From Bradyrhizobium sp. 200 (GTDB lineage Bacteria > Pseudomonadota > Alphaproteobacteria > Rhizobiales > Xanthobacteraceae), in contig NZ_CP064689.1 in NCBI RefSeq assembly GCF_023100945.1, positions 7,794,001 through 7,858,000 on the forward strand: a stretch of DNA of 64,000 nucleotides, written 5' to 3'. The position numbers and the translations under genes are program-made. Within the stretch, counting starts at the first letter, position 1. Every line of letters starts with the position of its first letter. The notes beneath the pieces were generated by a model. That model searched no databases, was not told the DNA's origin, and saw only the letters and a program-made list of their open reading frames with translations. Shown here one piece after another: positions 34,148 through 41,750 of this stretch.

Positions 34148-34488
34148 AGCGGATCTACTCTGACCTCATAGGCTCCGCCGGCAATATTTACGATCGTAGC
34201 CTGATACGTGAAACCGCGATTCTCAATGCAATCAACAAGCTCGAGATAACCGACGAACGTGAGCGAGCCCGCTGCCGCGCCGGCCTCATCGACGACTGTC
34301 AAGATTGGCGAAGCGCCGGGTCGCCTGACCTCGACGCCGAGAACGGAGCCGACCCCGAGAGCACCGAGGACCGTGGCTTTTGGACTATTGATCGGACCAC
34401 GGCGGCTTCGGGCGCATAGGTCGGTCGGCCCGCCGTCGCCTCCTGTCGCACCACCGCCATCATTACGCGAGCCGCCTGACCCCGACAT
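34144..34488 (-). CDS. Small protein with Gly-rich N-terminus, candidate QueC substrate
   Basis: A 114-residue protein. Residues 2-22 are nearly all Gly, Ser, Asp and Asn (MSGSGGSRNDGGGATGGDGG), then TDLCARSRRGP. Residues 40-114 form a compact beta-rich domain (VLGALGVGSVLGVEV; TVVDEAGAAAGSLTFVGYLE; VDCIENRGFTYQATIVNIAG). A flexible Gly-rich N-terminus beside a QueC-like enzyme recalls QatB in Qat and the cyclase in type IV CBASS, where I recall reports that the partner N-terminus is the modification target. That role is inferred here. It overlaps the glycosylase stop and the kinase start. Confidence 0.65.
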   Translation of the reverse strand: MSGSGGSRNDGGGATGGDGGPTDLCARSRRGPINSPKATVLGALGVGSVLGVEVRRPGASPILTVVDEAGAAAGSLTFVGYLELVDCIENRGFTYQATIVNIAGGAYEVRVDPL

Positions 34489-35290
34489 TTGCCCCCTCCA
34501 GATCGTTTCTATCTGAAGAGTTCCCCAACTGCGTCACTCCGTCAACCAGTTGTTGCATAAACTTTTGGCTTAACGCTCTCATGGTGTTCCACATAACGGC
34601 GTCCATGCTGGAGGCAGCCGATCCGGTTGCGCGGCAGAACTCGAGAAATCGCCGCTCGAGTTCGAAATAGAGCCGCACTGGATCGGCTGCATGGGGGAAT
34701 ATGCCCATGATCCTGCAAGCTCTGACGATATGAACATCCAGGATCGCGACCTCGTTGCTGGCACGTCGATTGCGGACGATCCAGGACGCTGTCTTAGGGC
34801 CAACGCCTGGCAGCCCGAGAAGTGCATTGCGCAGCGCCACGTCGGAAATCGCCACTTCCTCGATACTGGGCAATATGGCTAGCGCACGTGCTAGATACTC
34901 AGCGCGTTGCGCGGCAAAGCGATACTTCACGCTGCTGCCGCCGACCTGAAGCGGATGCATCAGCAGTTCTTGCAAGCGCGCATGTCGGCCGACGTCGTCT
35001 GACAAGTCCGGAAGGGCGCCGCAAACTCTCTCGGCGGCAGCAAGCCCAACCTCGGCCGGAATGCCGTAACCACCGAGAATGCAATAGACGACCTCTTCCT
35101 CAAGCGAGCGCCCGAGCTGGAAGCCATCTTTTGAGGGTTTTCCCGTCATCCAGGCCTGGGCCGCCCAGAAGGCGGGCGTGAGCGGATGCTCGAACGCACC
35201 CCAGCGCAGATCGCCAATCAACAGCGTTTCCGGGTCTGGCAGATCCAGAAAGTCGAAATGGCCACCAAACTCACCGACGACGCGTTGCAT
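34463..35290 (-). CDS. OGG1-like HhH-GPD DNA glycosylase/lyase
   Basis: About 275 residues. The HhH-GPD motif is LLGLPGVGPKTASWIVRNRR with the catalytic Lys, followed by NEVAILDVHIVRACRIMGIF with the catalytic Asp. The N-terminal domain contains TPAFWAAQAWMTGKPSKDGF and a helical core. It is similar to the 8-oxoguanine-glycosylase-like accessory protein (Cap11) of some type IV CBASS. ATG 35290 has an AAGAG site; ATG 35335 would lie within the operator-like palindrome. It heads the five-gene overlapping operon. It may excise a damaged or modified base. Confidence 0.8.
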   Translation of the reverse strand: MQRVVGEFGGHFDFLDLPDPETLLIGDLRWGAFEHPLTPAFWAAQAWMTGKPSKDGFQLGRSLEEEVVYCILGGYGIPAEVGLAAAERVCGALPDLSDDVGRHARLQELLMHPLQVGGSSVKYRFAAQRAEYLARALAILPSIEEVAISDVALRNALLGLPGVGPKTASWIVRNRRASNEVAILDVHIVRACRIMGIFPHAADPVRLYFELERRFLEFCRATGSAASSMDAVMWNTMRALSQKFMQQLVDGVTQLGNSSDRNDLEGANVGVRRLA

Positions 35291-35302
35291 CCAAGGTACT
35301 CT

Positions 35303-35336
35303 TATGCAATTGAATATCTTCTTCATGTATTGCATA
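35303..35336. promoter_or_regulatory. Operator-like inverted repeat between glycosylase and XRE genes
   Basis: TATGCAAT (35303-35310) and ATTGCATA (35329-35336) are perfect 8-bp arms 18 bp apart, centred in the 57 bp between the divergent starts. A further TATGCAATTG occurs inside the XRE gene near 35616. It is a likely binding site for the XRE protein, controlling both directions. Confidence 0.6.
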
Positions 35337-35347
35337 GCATTCGATCA

Positions 35348-35656
35348 ATGCCTACGAAAACCTTGCTAGCGCGTGTCCACACCAAAATGCGCGAGACTGG
35401 CGCGAACCAGTCTGACGTGGCGCAAGCCTGTGGCGTAAGCCAACCGCACATCAGCAAGGTATTGAATAGAAAGGTAAAACTAGCCGAGAAGACCTCGGCC
35501 GCGCTGGGACGATGGCTCGATCAGAACCAGGAGGTGGAAGAACCATCGCTCCAGACGCTAGAGGTAATTGCGGCGAAGCTGAACGCGCTCGGGCCTAAAC
35601 GACGGATGCAATTTATGCAATTGTTGGCTGCGATTGACGGGCTGCTCGGGCGCTAA
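35348..35656 (+). CDS. XRE-family regulator of the QueC operon
   Basis: A 102-residue protein with an XRE helix-turn-helix: RVHTKMRETGANQSDVAQAC, GVSQPHISKVLNRKVKLAE, and a C-terminal dimer helix (LNALGPKRRMQFMQLLAAI). ATG 35348 begins the conserved part; a longer upstream frame would cross the palindrome and is unlikely. Divergent from the glycosylase operon with an inverted repeat between, it is probably the autoregulated repressor of that operon. Confidence 0.78.
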   Translation: MPTKTLLARVHTKMRETGANQSDVAQACGVSQPHISKVLNRKVKLAEKTSAALGRWLDQNQEVEEPSLQTLEVIAAKLNALGPKRRMQFMQLLAAIDGLLGR

Positions 35657-35751
35657 GGCTGCCTTCAAAGTCGATATAATCGAACGACGTTTGCAAATCG
35701 CCAGGTAAACCCAAACTGTATTCGACGCGCCTGCATTTTGGAGCATTCACT

Positions 35752-36141
35752 TTGCCACCAGACTGGAAGCAATACCAAGGAGACGTCGCAGGTCTGTTTC
35801 GCCGCATGGGGTTTGGGGCGGAAATCGAGCTCAAAATGGACGGCGCACGAGGCCAACACATTGTTGATGTTGTTGTCAGGCCTCGCACGGCCGGAATCCC
35901 AGTCCTATGGATCGTCGAGTGCAAGAGCTGGAAGGCCGCGGTCTGCAAGGAGCAGGTCATGACACTGGGCCACATTGCGCAGGACGTCGGAGCAGACCGC
36001 GCGTTCCTTCTCTCCGAAAGCTGGGGCGAGCGACGAATAGATGCTGCCCGGGCACCGATGGCTATCGGGAATGCGGCACCCCGGCATATCGCCCGATTTG
36101 AAAAATTCTTCACGATTTCGGGATGTTGGGGACTACTATGA
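35752..36141 (+). CDS. Mrr-like restriction endonuclease-fold protein
   Basis: A 129-residue protein with a compact PD-(D/E)XK fold: YQGDVAGLFRRMGFGAEIEL, HIVDVVVRPRTAGIPVLWIV, ECKSWKAAVCKEQVMTLGHI. Catalytic residues are the Asp of IVDVVV and Glu/Lys of ECK. The TTG start at 35752 has a GGAG site eight bases upstream. Small Mrr-type proteins cut modified or foreign DNA. The next gene overlaps by four bases, so nuclease and membrane protein form a pair. Confidence 0.75.
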   Translation: MPPDWKQYQGDVAGLFRRMGFGAEIELKMDGARGQHIVDVVVRPRTAGIPVLWIVECKSWKAAVCKEQVMTLGHIAQDVGADRAFLLSESWGERRIDAARAPMAIGNAAPRHIARFEKFFTISGCWGLL

Positions 36142-36401
36142 AAGATGATCACGATCCGCGTCTGGTCGCTCAAATGTGGGCCACTCGCCGCCTGTTATGG
36201 TTGGCATGGGCCGCACTGCTTCTTGCCCTGATAGGTCTATACGAGAATGGAATTTCCTTTGTATCGGTTGCGGTGTTCGTCGCAGCCATAGCGCTGAGCA
36301 TCGCCATCGCCATGGTCGAGATCGAGCGGGAACAGCTAGCCAATGATGCTCGCGGGCAGAAATTTAGGGACCAGCAGGGTGATCGCGGTCGAGTAGACTA
36401 G
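36138..36401 (+). CDS. Small two-helix membrane protein
   Basis: An 87-residue protein with two hydrophobic helices (LLWLAWAALLLALIGLYENG and SFVSVAVFVAAIALSIAIAM) and a charged C-terminal tail. ATG 36138 overlaps the stop of the nuclease-like gene (ATGA), so the two are probably made together. Small membrane partners are frequent in defence pairs, but no family is recognised. Confidence 0.6.
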   Translation: MKDDHDPRLVAQMWATRRLLWLAWAALLLALIGLYENGISFVSVAVFVAAIALSIAIAMVEIEREQLANDARGQKFRDQQGDRGRVD

Positions 36402-36480
36402 CGCCCCTGATCGACGGCCGAAGGTGGTTCGACATTTGCGTTTATTTCCCGGTGGAAGACCATCACCAAGTCGCGCCGGA

Positions 36481-36588
36481 ATGTTGGCGGTGCCATCGCG
36501 GGTTGCTGCGCGGCTACCGTATCTGACGAAGCATGATATTGCCGAAATCGAGGCCGAGGTTAGAGGAACGGCTGGGCGAGATCGGTAA
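36481..36588 (+). CDS. Possible small ORF preceding the ADP-ribosyltransferase-like gene
   Basis: A 35-codon frame ending RLPYLTKHDIAEIEAEVRGT and a short tail, with its stop seven bases before the next start. The pattern could be the end of an antitoxin-like helix. The ribosome site is weak, and an in-frame GTG upstream would lengthen it. It may not be expressed. Confidence 0.25.
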   Translation: MLAVPSRVAARLPYLTKHDIAEIEAEVRGTAGRDR

Positions 36589-36594
36589 CTCCGA

Positions 36595-37224
36595 ATGTCC
36601 GTAGAAGATTTCATTGCTCGTAAACGTCGCGATCAGGAAACGATGCGCGAGTTCATCGAAGCCTTTCGCGCGGCCAATATTGAAAGGTTCTTTGATGCGA
36701 TGGTCGCGCTGGACGAAAGCTGCCCCTGGCGTTGGGCTGACGCGTTGCGCGCCGTAACGAGATCCCCCATCCCGTCGGATCAGTTTCGCTGTTCCCTGCT
36801 GCACATCTGGCGGCGTGACGGCGACCATATTCGTCAGGAGGTCGGGAACGATCTGCTATTGGCCGACGCTCTGCGGGTGATGCTGCCGGCATACGCCGGG
36901 CCAGCAATCACGCTGTATCGTGGCGAAGGTTTTCGCAATCGCAAACGCCGCACTTACGGCCTATCATGGTCTCGCAATGCGGAGATCGCTCGGGCATTTG
37001 CAGAGGTCGGCCTGTGGCGGACCACCATAGGCGGTAGCGTATTACTCGAAGCAACGGCACCACCCGAAGCGATCATTTGCGAGGTGCTCGAAGCCGATGA
37101 CACCTACCTTGAGAAAGAACTCATAGTTGATCGTAGACGGCTGCGCGGCGTTAAGGTGGTCGCGCGGTTCAATCAGCTTAGTCACGATGAGTTCAGACAG
37201 CGTCAAGAGAGCGCGACGGAATGA
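36595..37224 (+). CDS. ADP-ribosyltransferase-like protein
   Basis: A 209-residue protein. The C-terminal half fits an R-S-E type ART fold: ITLYRGEGFRNRKRRTYGLS (Arg, then the S-x-S strand in LSWSRNAEIARAFA), and LEKELIVDRRRLRGVKVVAR with the Glu. The N-terminal half is helical (FIEAFRAANIERFFDAMVAL). ARTs of this kind are toxins or defence effectors modifying proteins or nucleic acids with NAD. No clear antitoxin is seen except the short frame just upstream. The assignment is by motif pattern only. Confidence 0.6.
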   Translation: MSVEDFIARKRRDQETMREFIEAFRAANIERFFDAMVALDESCPWRWADALRAVTRSPIPSDQFRCSLLHIWRRDGDHIRQEVGNDLLLADALRVMLPAYAGPAITLYRGEGFRNRKRRTYGLSWSRNAEIARAFAEVGLWRTTIGGSVLLEATAPPEAIICEVLEADDTYLEKELIVDRRRLRGVKVVARFNQLSHDEFRQRQESATE

Positions 37225-37405
37225 TTGCCGACATCCGCCGCAACGCGCTGCGTTCACTGATCCCGCGCTGCCTACCGCCTTACACCGAGAGCGGGCCGCT
37301 CGCTTAGGTTTTTCGACAGCCACGACTAGCAGTGGGCTCGCACGGCTGCGACCCGCGAGGGATTGATAATTTGCCAACCGATTTGCGCGCCGCTTTGATG
37401 GCGCC

Positions 37406-37687
37406 ATGCCACATCGTCGATACACCAAATGGTCGGGTCGCTATCCGACCGGCGGCCCGGCCGACTGGATCGCGAGCGGCCATACCACCTGCAATGTCCA
37501 GTGCCATGGGTGCAGCTGCACCGTCGATGTCCGGCTCGACGCGCTGCCTCAGGACCGGCCATGGTTGCGCGTCGGCTGGTGCCTCGTGTGTAAGGAATGC
37601 GGCGCGGCGGGCTCGGTGAACATCGTGCCGAACTGGCACGACATGAAGGGACATGCGGTACCGTTTTCGCCGGGATGGAAATCATGA
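37406..37687 (+). CDS. Cys-rich small protein 1 (zinc-binding-like)
   Basis: A 93-residue protein with paired Cys: HTTCNVQCHGCSCTVDVRLD and GWCLVCKECGAAGSVNIVPN. The spacing suits a zinc ribbon. Its stop overlaps the start of the next small Cys-rich gene in ATGA. Proteins of this type are frequent phage-derived or mobile hypotheticals; the function is unknown. Confidence 0.55.
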   Translation: MPHRRYTKWSGRYPTGGPADWIASGHTTCNVQCHGCSCTVDVRLDALPQDRPWLRVGWCLVCKECGAAGSVNIVPNWHDMKGHAVPFSPGWKS

Positions 37688-37884
37688 AATTCAGCGCCCG
37701 GTGCGACGACGGCCGGTGGGTTTGCGAGAACCACCCGGATCGGCCGTTCTTTGGGGATCGGGCCTGCGACTGCGGCGGTGCCGGCATGCCCTGTCCGATC
37801 TGCAATCGCACCGATCCGGGTGACCCTGACGAACTCCCGGAAATGCCAGAAGGGTTCGTTGGCGAGGTGAAGCGCAAAGAATGA
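37684..37884 (+). CDS. Cys-rich small protein 2
   Basis: A 66-residue protein with the pattern RWVCENHPDRPFFGDRACDC and GMPCPICNRTDPGDP, giving a probable zinc knuckle, then an acidic tail ending in EVKRKE. Similar small proteins with a CENHPxRP motif are common on rhizobial prophages and islands. It is coupled to the gene before it. Confidence 0.6.
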   Translation: MKFSARCDDGRWVCENHPDRPFFGDRACDCGGAGMPCPICNRTDPGDPDELPEMPEGFVGEVKRKE

Positions 37885-38024
37885 CCGATCGGGCTTTGGG
37901 GCGCCCTCGATGATCCAATGTAATACTGTGGGGGAACTTACGGAGGGGTTGACCGGGGTTGCCCTTGCCGTGTTGATGCAACTCTTGCGATACTGCTGTG
38001 AGGTAAGCCGGGGGGCCAGCCGAC

Positions 38025-40904
38025 GTGACGCCGGATGAATTTATTCGAAAGTGGAAAAACGTCGAACTGAAAGAGCGGGCGGCGGCGCATTCCCATTTCA
38101 TTGACCTCTGTCGAATGCTGGATGAGCCGGCGCCGACCGATGTCGATCCGAAAGGCGAGTGGTACGCCTTTGAACGCGGCGCCACCAAGACGACCGGCGG
38201 CGAGGGTTGGGCCGATGTCTGGAAGCGCGATCATTTCGGTTGGGAGTACAAGGGCAAACGGAAAGACCTAAAGGCCGCATTCGCTCAACTACAGCAGTAC
38301 GCCTTGGCGCTGGAAAATCCGCCGCTACTGGTCGTCTGCGATATGGACCGCTTTGAAATCCATACCAACTGGACTAACAGCGTTTCTGCGGTTCACGAAT
38401 TCGGCCTCGACGATCTGCGCGATGCCAACGTTCGGCAGAAACTCAAGTCGGTGTTTTCCGATCCTGAACGGCTCCGGCCCGGCAAGACCCGCCAGGCACT
38501 CACCGAAGAGGCAGCCGCCGAATTCGCCAAGCTTGCGCAACGTCTGCGGGATCGAGGCCACGACGCCGAAACGGTTGCTCATTTCATCAATCGGCTGGTC
38601 TTCTGCATGTTCGCCGAGGATGTCGATCTTCTGCCCAACAAGATGTTCAAGCGAATGCTGGAACATGCTGCCTCGCGGCCGGAGGAATTTCAGTCGTTGG
38701 CGAGCGACCTGTTTAAGGCCATGCAGTCCGGCGGTCGTGTCGGGTTCGAGCATGTCGCATGGTTCAACGGCGGCCTATTTAACGATGACACAGCGCTGGC
38801 ACTTGACCGCGATGATATCGCGCTAACGCTCATAGCCGCCAATTTGGATTGGGCTGAAATCGATCCGTCAATTCTCGGCACGCTGTTTGAACGCGGGCTC
38901 GACCCTGACAAGCGATCGCAGTTGGGAGCGCACTATACCGATCGCGAAAAGATCATGATGATCGTTGACCCCGTTATCGTACGGCCTTGGCTCACGAAAT
39001 GGGAATTGACGAAAGCCGCGATTGCCGTTTCGCTCGAAAAATCGCACGCGACAAAAAACGCGAGCGTTCGTACCAAGGCCCACGATCAGGCTGTGGCGAC
39101 CTATCGAGCCTTCCTAAATGATCTGCGCGCATTTCGGGCACTGGACCCGGCGTGCGGGTCCGGGAATTTCCTATATTTGGCACTGCTGGCGTTGAAGGAT
39201 ATTGAGCATCGCGTCAGCATTGAAGCTGAAGCGATGGGCCTTCAACGCGAATTCCCGCAGGTCGGCCCTTCATCGGTCAAAGGAATTGAAATCAACCATT
39301 ACGCGGCCGAACTGGCGCGCGTATCCGTTTGGATCGGCGAAATCCAATGGATGCGACGCAACGGCTTCGGTGTTTCTGACCGGCCAATTCTGAAGCCGCT
39401 CGATAACATTGAATGCCGTGACGCCATTCTAGATAGCGATGGCACCGAAGCCGCTTGGCCGGAAGCCCACGTGGTGATCGGCAATCCTCCATTCTTAGGA
39501 GGAAAACTTCTGCGAGCGTTCTTGGGCGATAAATATGTTGACCAGCTTTTCGCTGCATACGACGGTCGCGTACCGGCTGAAGCCGACTTGGTAACTTATT
39601 GGGTTGCCAAAGCGTGGGAAAGCATTCTTTCCCGGAAGCTGGACCGCGCGGGCTTAGTTACAACAAACTCAATACGCGGCGGTGCAAATCGCAAGGTTCT
39701 GGAGCCAATTGCAGCAAATGGCTTCATTTTCGATGCATGGGGCGACGAAGCGTGGGTCGTGGACGGCGCTGCCGTCCGCGTTTCCGTGGTCTGCTTTGTG
39801 CTGGCAAGTGGTATTGAGACTGCGCACCTAAACGGCGTAGCTGTGCCTCAAATTAACGCCGATCTGACCGGCACCGTTCTGGATTTAACGAAAGCACTCC
39901 GACTTCCTGAAAACCGGAATGTGGCATTCATGGGCGACACGAAGGGTGGGTCTTTTGATGTCGAAGGCGATCTTGCGCGGGAATGGTTAGCGTTGCCGCT
40001 AAATCCAAACGGTCGATCGAACGCCGAAGTGCTTCGGCCTTGGATGAACGGGATGGACGTAACGCGCCGATCGGCCGGAAAGTGGATCATCGATTTCGGT
40101 TGGAACATGTCGGAGAGCGAAGCCGCATTGTTTGAGGCTCCTTTCGCGCACGTACTTACGAAAGTGAAGCCGGAACGTGACAAGAATAACCGTGAAGCCT
40201 ACCGGCGAAACTGGTGGCGTCATGTAGAACCGCGTCCAGGAATGTGGAATGCACTTCGGGACCTAAAGCGCTTCATCGTTACACCGGAGGTCGCCAAGCA
40301 CCGAATTTTTGCGTGGATGCAGAAGCCCATCGTTCCCGATCACAAACTGCAAGTAATTGCGCGCGATGATGATGTGACCTTCGGCATCCTTCAAAGCCGT
40401 TTTCATCAAGCGTGGTCTATCGCCGTAGGTTCTTGGCATGGTGTGGGCAACGATCCTAGATACACAATCGGCACCTGCTTTGAGACCTTTCCGTTTCCAG
40501 ATGGACTGACACCGATAGAGATCGCTGGTGCTGTTGATGATGTGCGCGCCGATGCGATCGCGTCGGCGGCAATGTCGCTAAACGAGTTGCGCGAAAACTG
40601 GCTGAACCCTTTGGACCTCGTTAGACGTGAACCGGAGATAGTTCCCGGTTTTCCCGATCGCCTCATTCCGATAAATAGCGCTGCATTGGCGCATTTGAAG
40701 AAGCGAACTCTAACCAATCTGTATAACGAGCGCCCGACTTGGCTTGCGAACGCGCACGCCGATCTGGATGCCGCCGTAGCCCATGCATACGGCTGGCCCG
40801 CCGATATTTCAGAAGAAGATGCTCTCGCGCGGCTGTTTGCCCTCAATCAGGCTCGCGCTCGCGTATCTGCTGGCGCCGAATTGCTCGCGGAAATATCCGA
40901 TTAA
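38025..40904 (+). CDS. MmeI-type (type IIL) restriction-modification fusion
   Basis: A 959-residue single-chain restriction-modification enzyme. The N-terminal nuclease has FGWEYKGKRKDLKAAFAQLQ (E-x-K). A helical connector includes FINRLVFCMFAEDVDLLPN. The methylase has motif X-like LGAHYTDREKIMMIVDPVI, motif I ALDPACGSGNFLYLALLALK and motif IV VVIGNPPFLGG. The C-terminal third is the target-recognition part. Such enzymes methylate one strand and cut at a distance. The GTG start at 38025 begins with MTPDEFIRKWKN, as in the family. A HipA-like pair follows 31 bp later. Confidence 0.88.
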   Translation: MTPDEFIRKWKNVELKERAAAHSHFIDLCRMLDEPAPTDVDPKGEWYAFERGATKTTGGEGWADVWKRDHFGWEYKGKRKDLKAAFAQLQQYALALENPPLLVVCDMDRFEIHTNWTNSVSAVHEFGLDDLRDANVRQKLKSVFSDPERLRPGKTRQALTEEAAAEFAKLAQRLRDRGHDAETVAHFINRLVFCMFAEDVDLLPNKMFKRMLEHAASRPEEFQSLASDLFKAMQSGGRVGFEHVAWFNGGLFNDDTALALDRDDIALTLIAANLDWAEIDPSILGTLFERGLDPDKRSQLGAHYTDREKIMMIVDPVIVRPWLTKWELTKAAIAVSLEKSHATKNASVRTKAHDQAVATYRAFLNDLRAFRALDPACGSGNFLYLALLALKDIEHRVSIEAEAMGLQREFPQVGPSSVKGIEINHYAAELARVSVWIGEIQWMRRNGFGVSDRPILKPLDNIECRDAILDSDGTEAAWPEAHVVIGNPPFLGGKLLRAFLGDKYVDQLFAAYDGRVPAEADLVTYWVAKAWESILSRKLDRAGLVTTNSIRGGANRKVLEPIAANGFIFDAWGDEAWVVDGAAVRVSVVCFVLASGIETAHLNGVAVPQINADLTGTVLDLTKALRLPENRNVAFMGDTKGGSFDVEGDLAREWLALPLNPNGRSNAEVLRPWMNGMDVTRRSAGKWIIDFGWNMSESEAALFEAPFAHVLTKVKPERDKNNREAYRRNWWRHVEPRPGMWNALRDLKRFIVTPEVAKHRIFAWMQKPIVPDHKLQVIARDDDVTFGILQSRFHQAWSIAVGSWHGVGNDPRYTIGTCFETFPFPDGLTPIEIAGAVDDVRADAIASAAMSLNELRENWLNPLDLVRREPEIVPGFPDRLIPINSAALAHLKKRTLTNLYNERPTWLANAHADLDAAVAHAYGWPADISEEDALARLFALNQARARVSAGAELLAEISD

Positions 40905-40935
40905 TTGAGTAGGTATTCATATTGGGAGGGGAAGA

Positions 40936-41748
40936 TTGTCCACCGTAGGATTTGCGAGAGTTCTAGCCGGGGCGAGACATTTCAAAGATCAAGGCATCAC
41001 TAACCTGAGCGATACCTATCGAGGGCAAATCCTTGTCGCTCAGGGAGAGGTTCGCGCAGCAATCATCAAGGACATTCCGATCCGCGAAGTGGCAAATGAA
41101 GTCCTCGCAGCAGCGCTTGCTCTTGCTCTTTCGCTGCCAGTACCGCCGCCATTTCTAGCGCTCGCATCGCCGTCCGATCTCCCGGCAAAACATGCCTCAA
41201 AACTCGGCGGATCATTCCTTTTGTTCGCGAGTGCAGATGTAAATTCGCCTTCCGTTGCGCAGATCGTGGTTGGTCGGTCGGGCGCAGCCCAAGCTGCTGC
41301 TATCAATCTGGTCGCTCAAGCGATGAAGAACTGTGATCAGCTTGGCGAATTTTATGGTTTTGACGGTTGGGCGGCGAATACTGACCGGCATCCCGGAAAT
41401 ATCTTGATCGGTTCAAACCAGCCTTGGCTGATCGACCATGGGCGAGCCTTTACGGGCGGAGCATGGACCGCTGCTGATCTCGATCCGTCGAAGCCTTATC
41501 CGCACAGGTTGAAGGAATGGCTCACGCCATTGTTGAATGATGCGGAGCAAAAGCGGTTTTCGTCGCTCGCCGCTGCCATGGTTTCGAAGCTGAGCGCTCT
41601 GGACGTAAAGGCGTTAGGGGAGCAAAATCGGTTGCCGGCGCTAGTGGGCCAGGATGACTTCAACCGATTAGTCACCTTTTTGACGGATCGTGTTGCCTTT
41701 GTGCCCCGGATCGCCGCTGATGCTCTCTATCAAGCAAGGATAGTCTGA
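40936..41748 (+). CDS. HipA-like protein kinase
   Basis: A 270-residue protein with a kinase-like fold: RAAIIKDIPIREVANEVLAA (Lys and Glu of the N-lobe), FYGFDGWAANTDRHPGNILI (catalytic DRHPGN) and PWLIDHGRAF (metal-binding D-H-G). This is the pattern of HipA/PI-kinase-like proteins. The TTG start has a strong GGGAGGGG site. The next gene begins two bases after its stop. HipA kinases are toxins or defence effectors; here the partner gene is not HipB-like. Confidence 0.72.
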   Translation: MSTVGFARVLAGARHFKDQGITNLSDTYRGQILVAQGEVRAAIIKDIPIREVANEVLAAALALALSLPVPPPFLALASPSDLPAKHASKLGGSFLLFASADVNSPSVAQIVVGRSGAAQAAAINLVAQAMKNCDQLGEFYGFDGWAANTDRHPGNILIGSNQPWLIDHGRAFTGGAWTAADLDPSKPYPHRLKEWLTPLLNDAEQKRFSSLAAAMVSKLSALDVKALGEQNRLPALVGQDDFNRLVTFLTDRVAFVPRIAADALYQARIV

Positions 41749-41750
41749 CC

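Noticed and set aside
30302..35290. Type IV CBASS or Qat system
   Set aside because: QueC and OGG parts are shared, but I see no nucleotide cyclase, TGT-like protein, AAA ATPase or TatD nuclease in or near the cluster.
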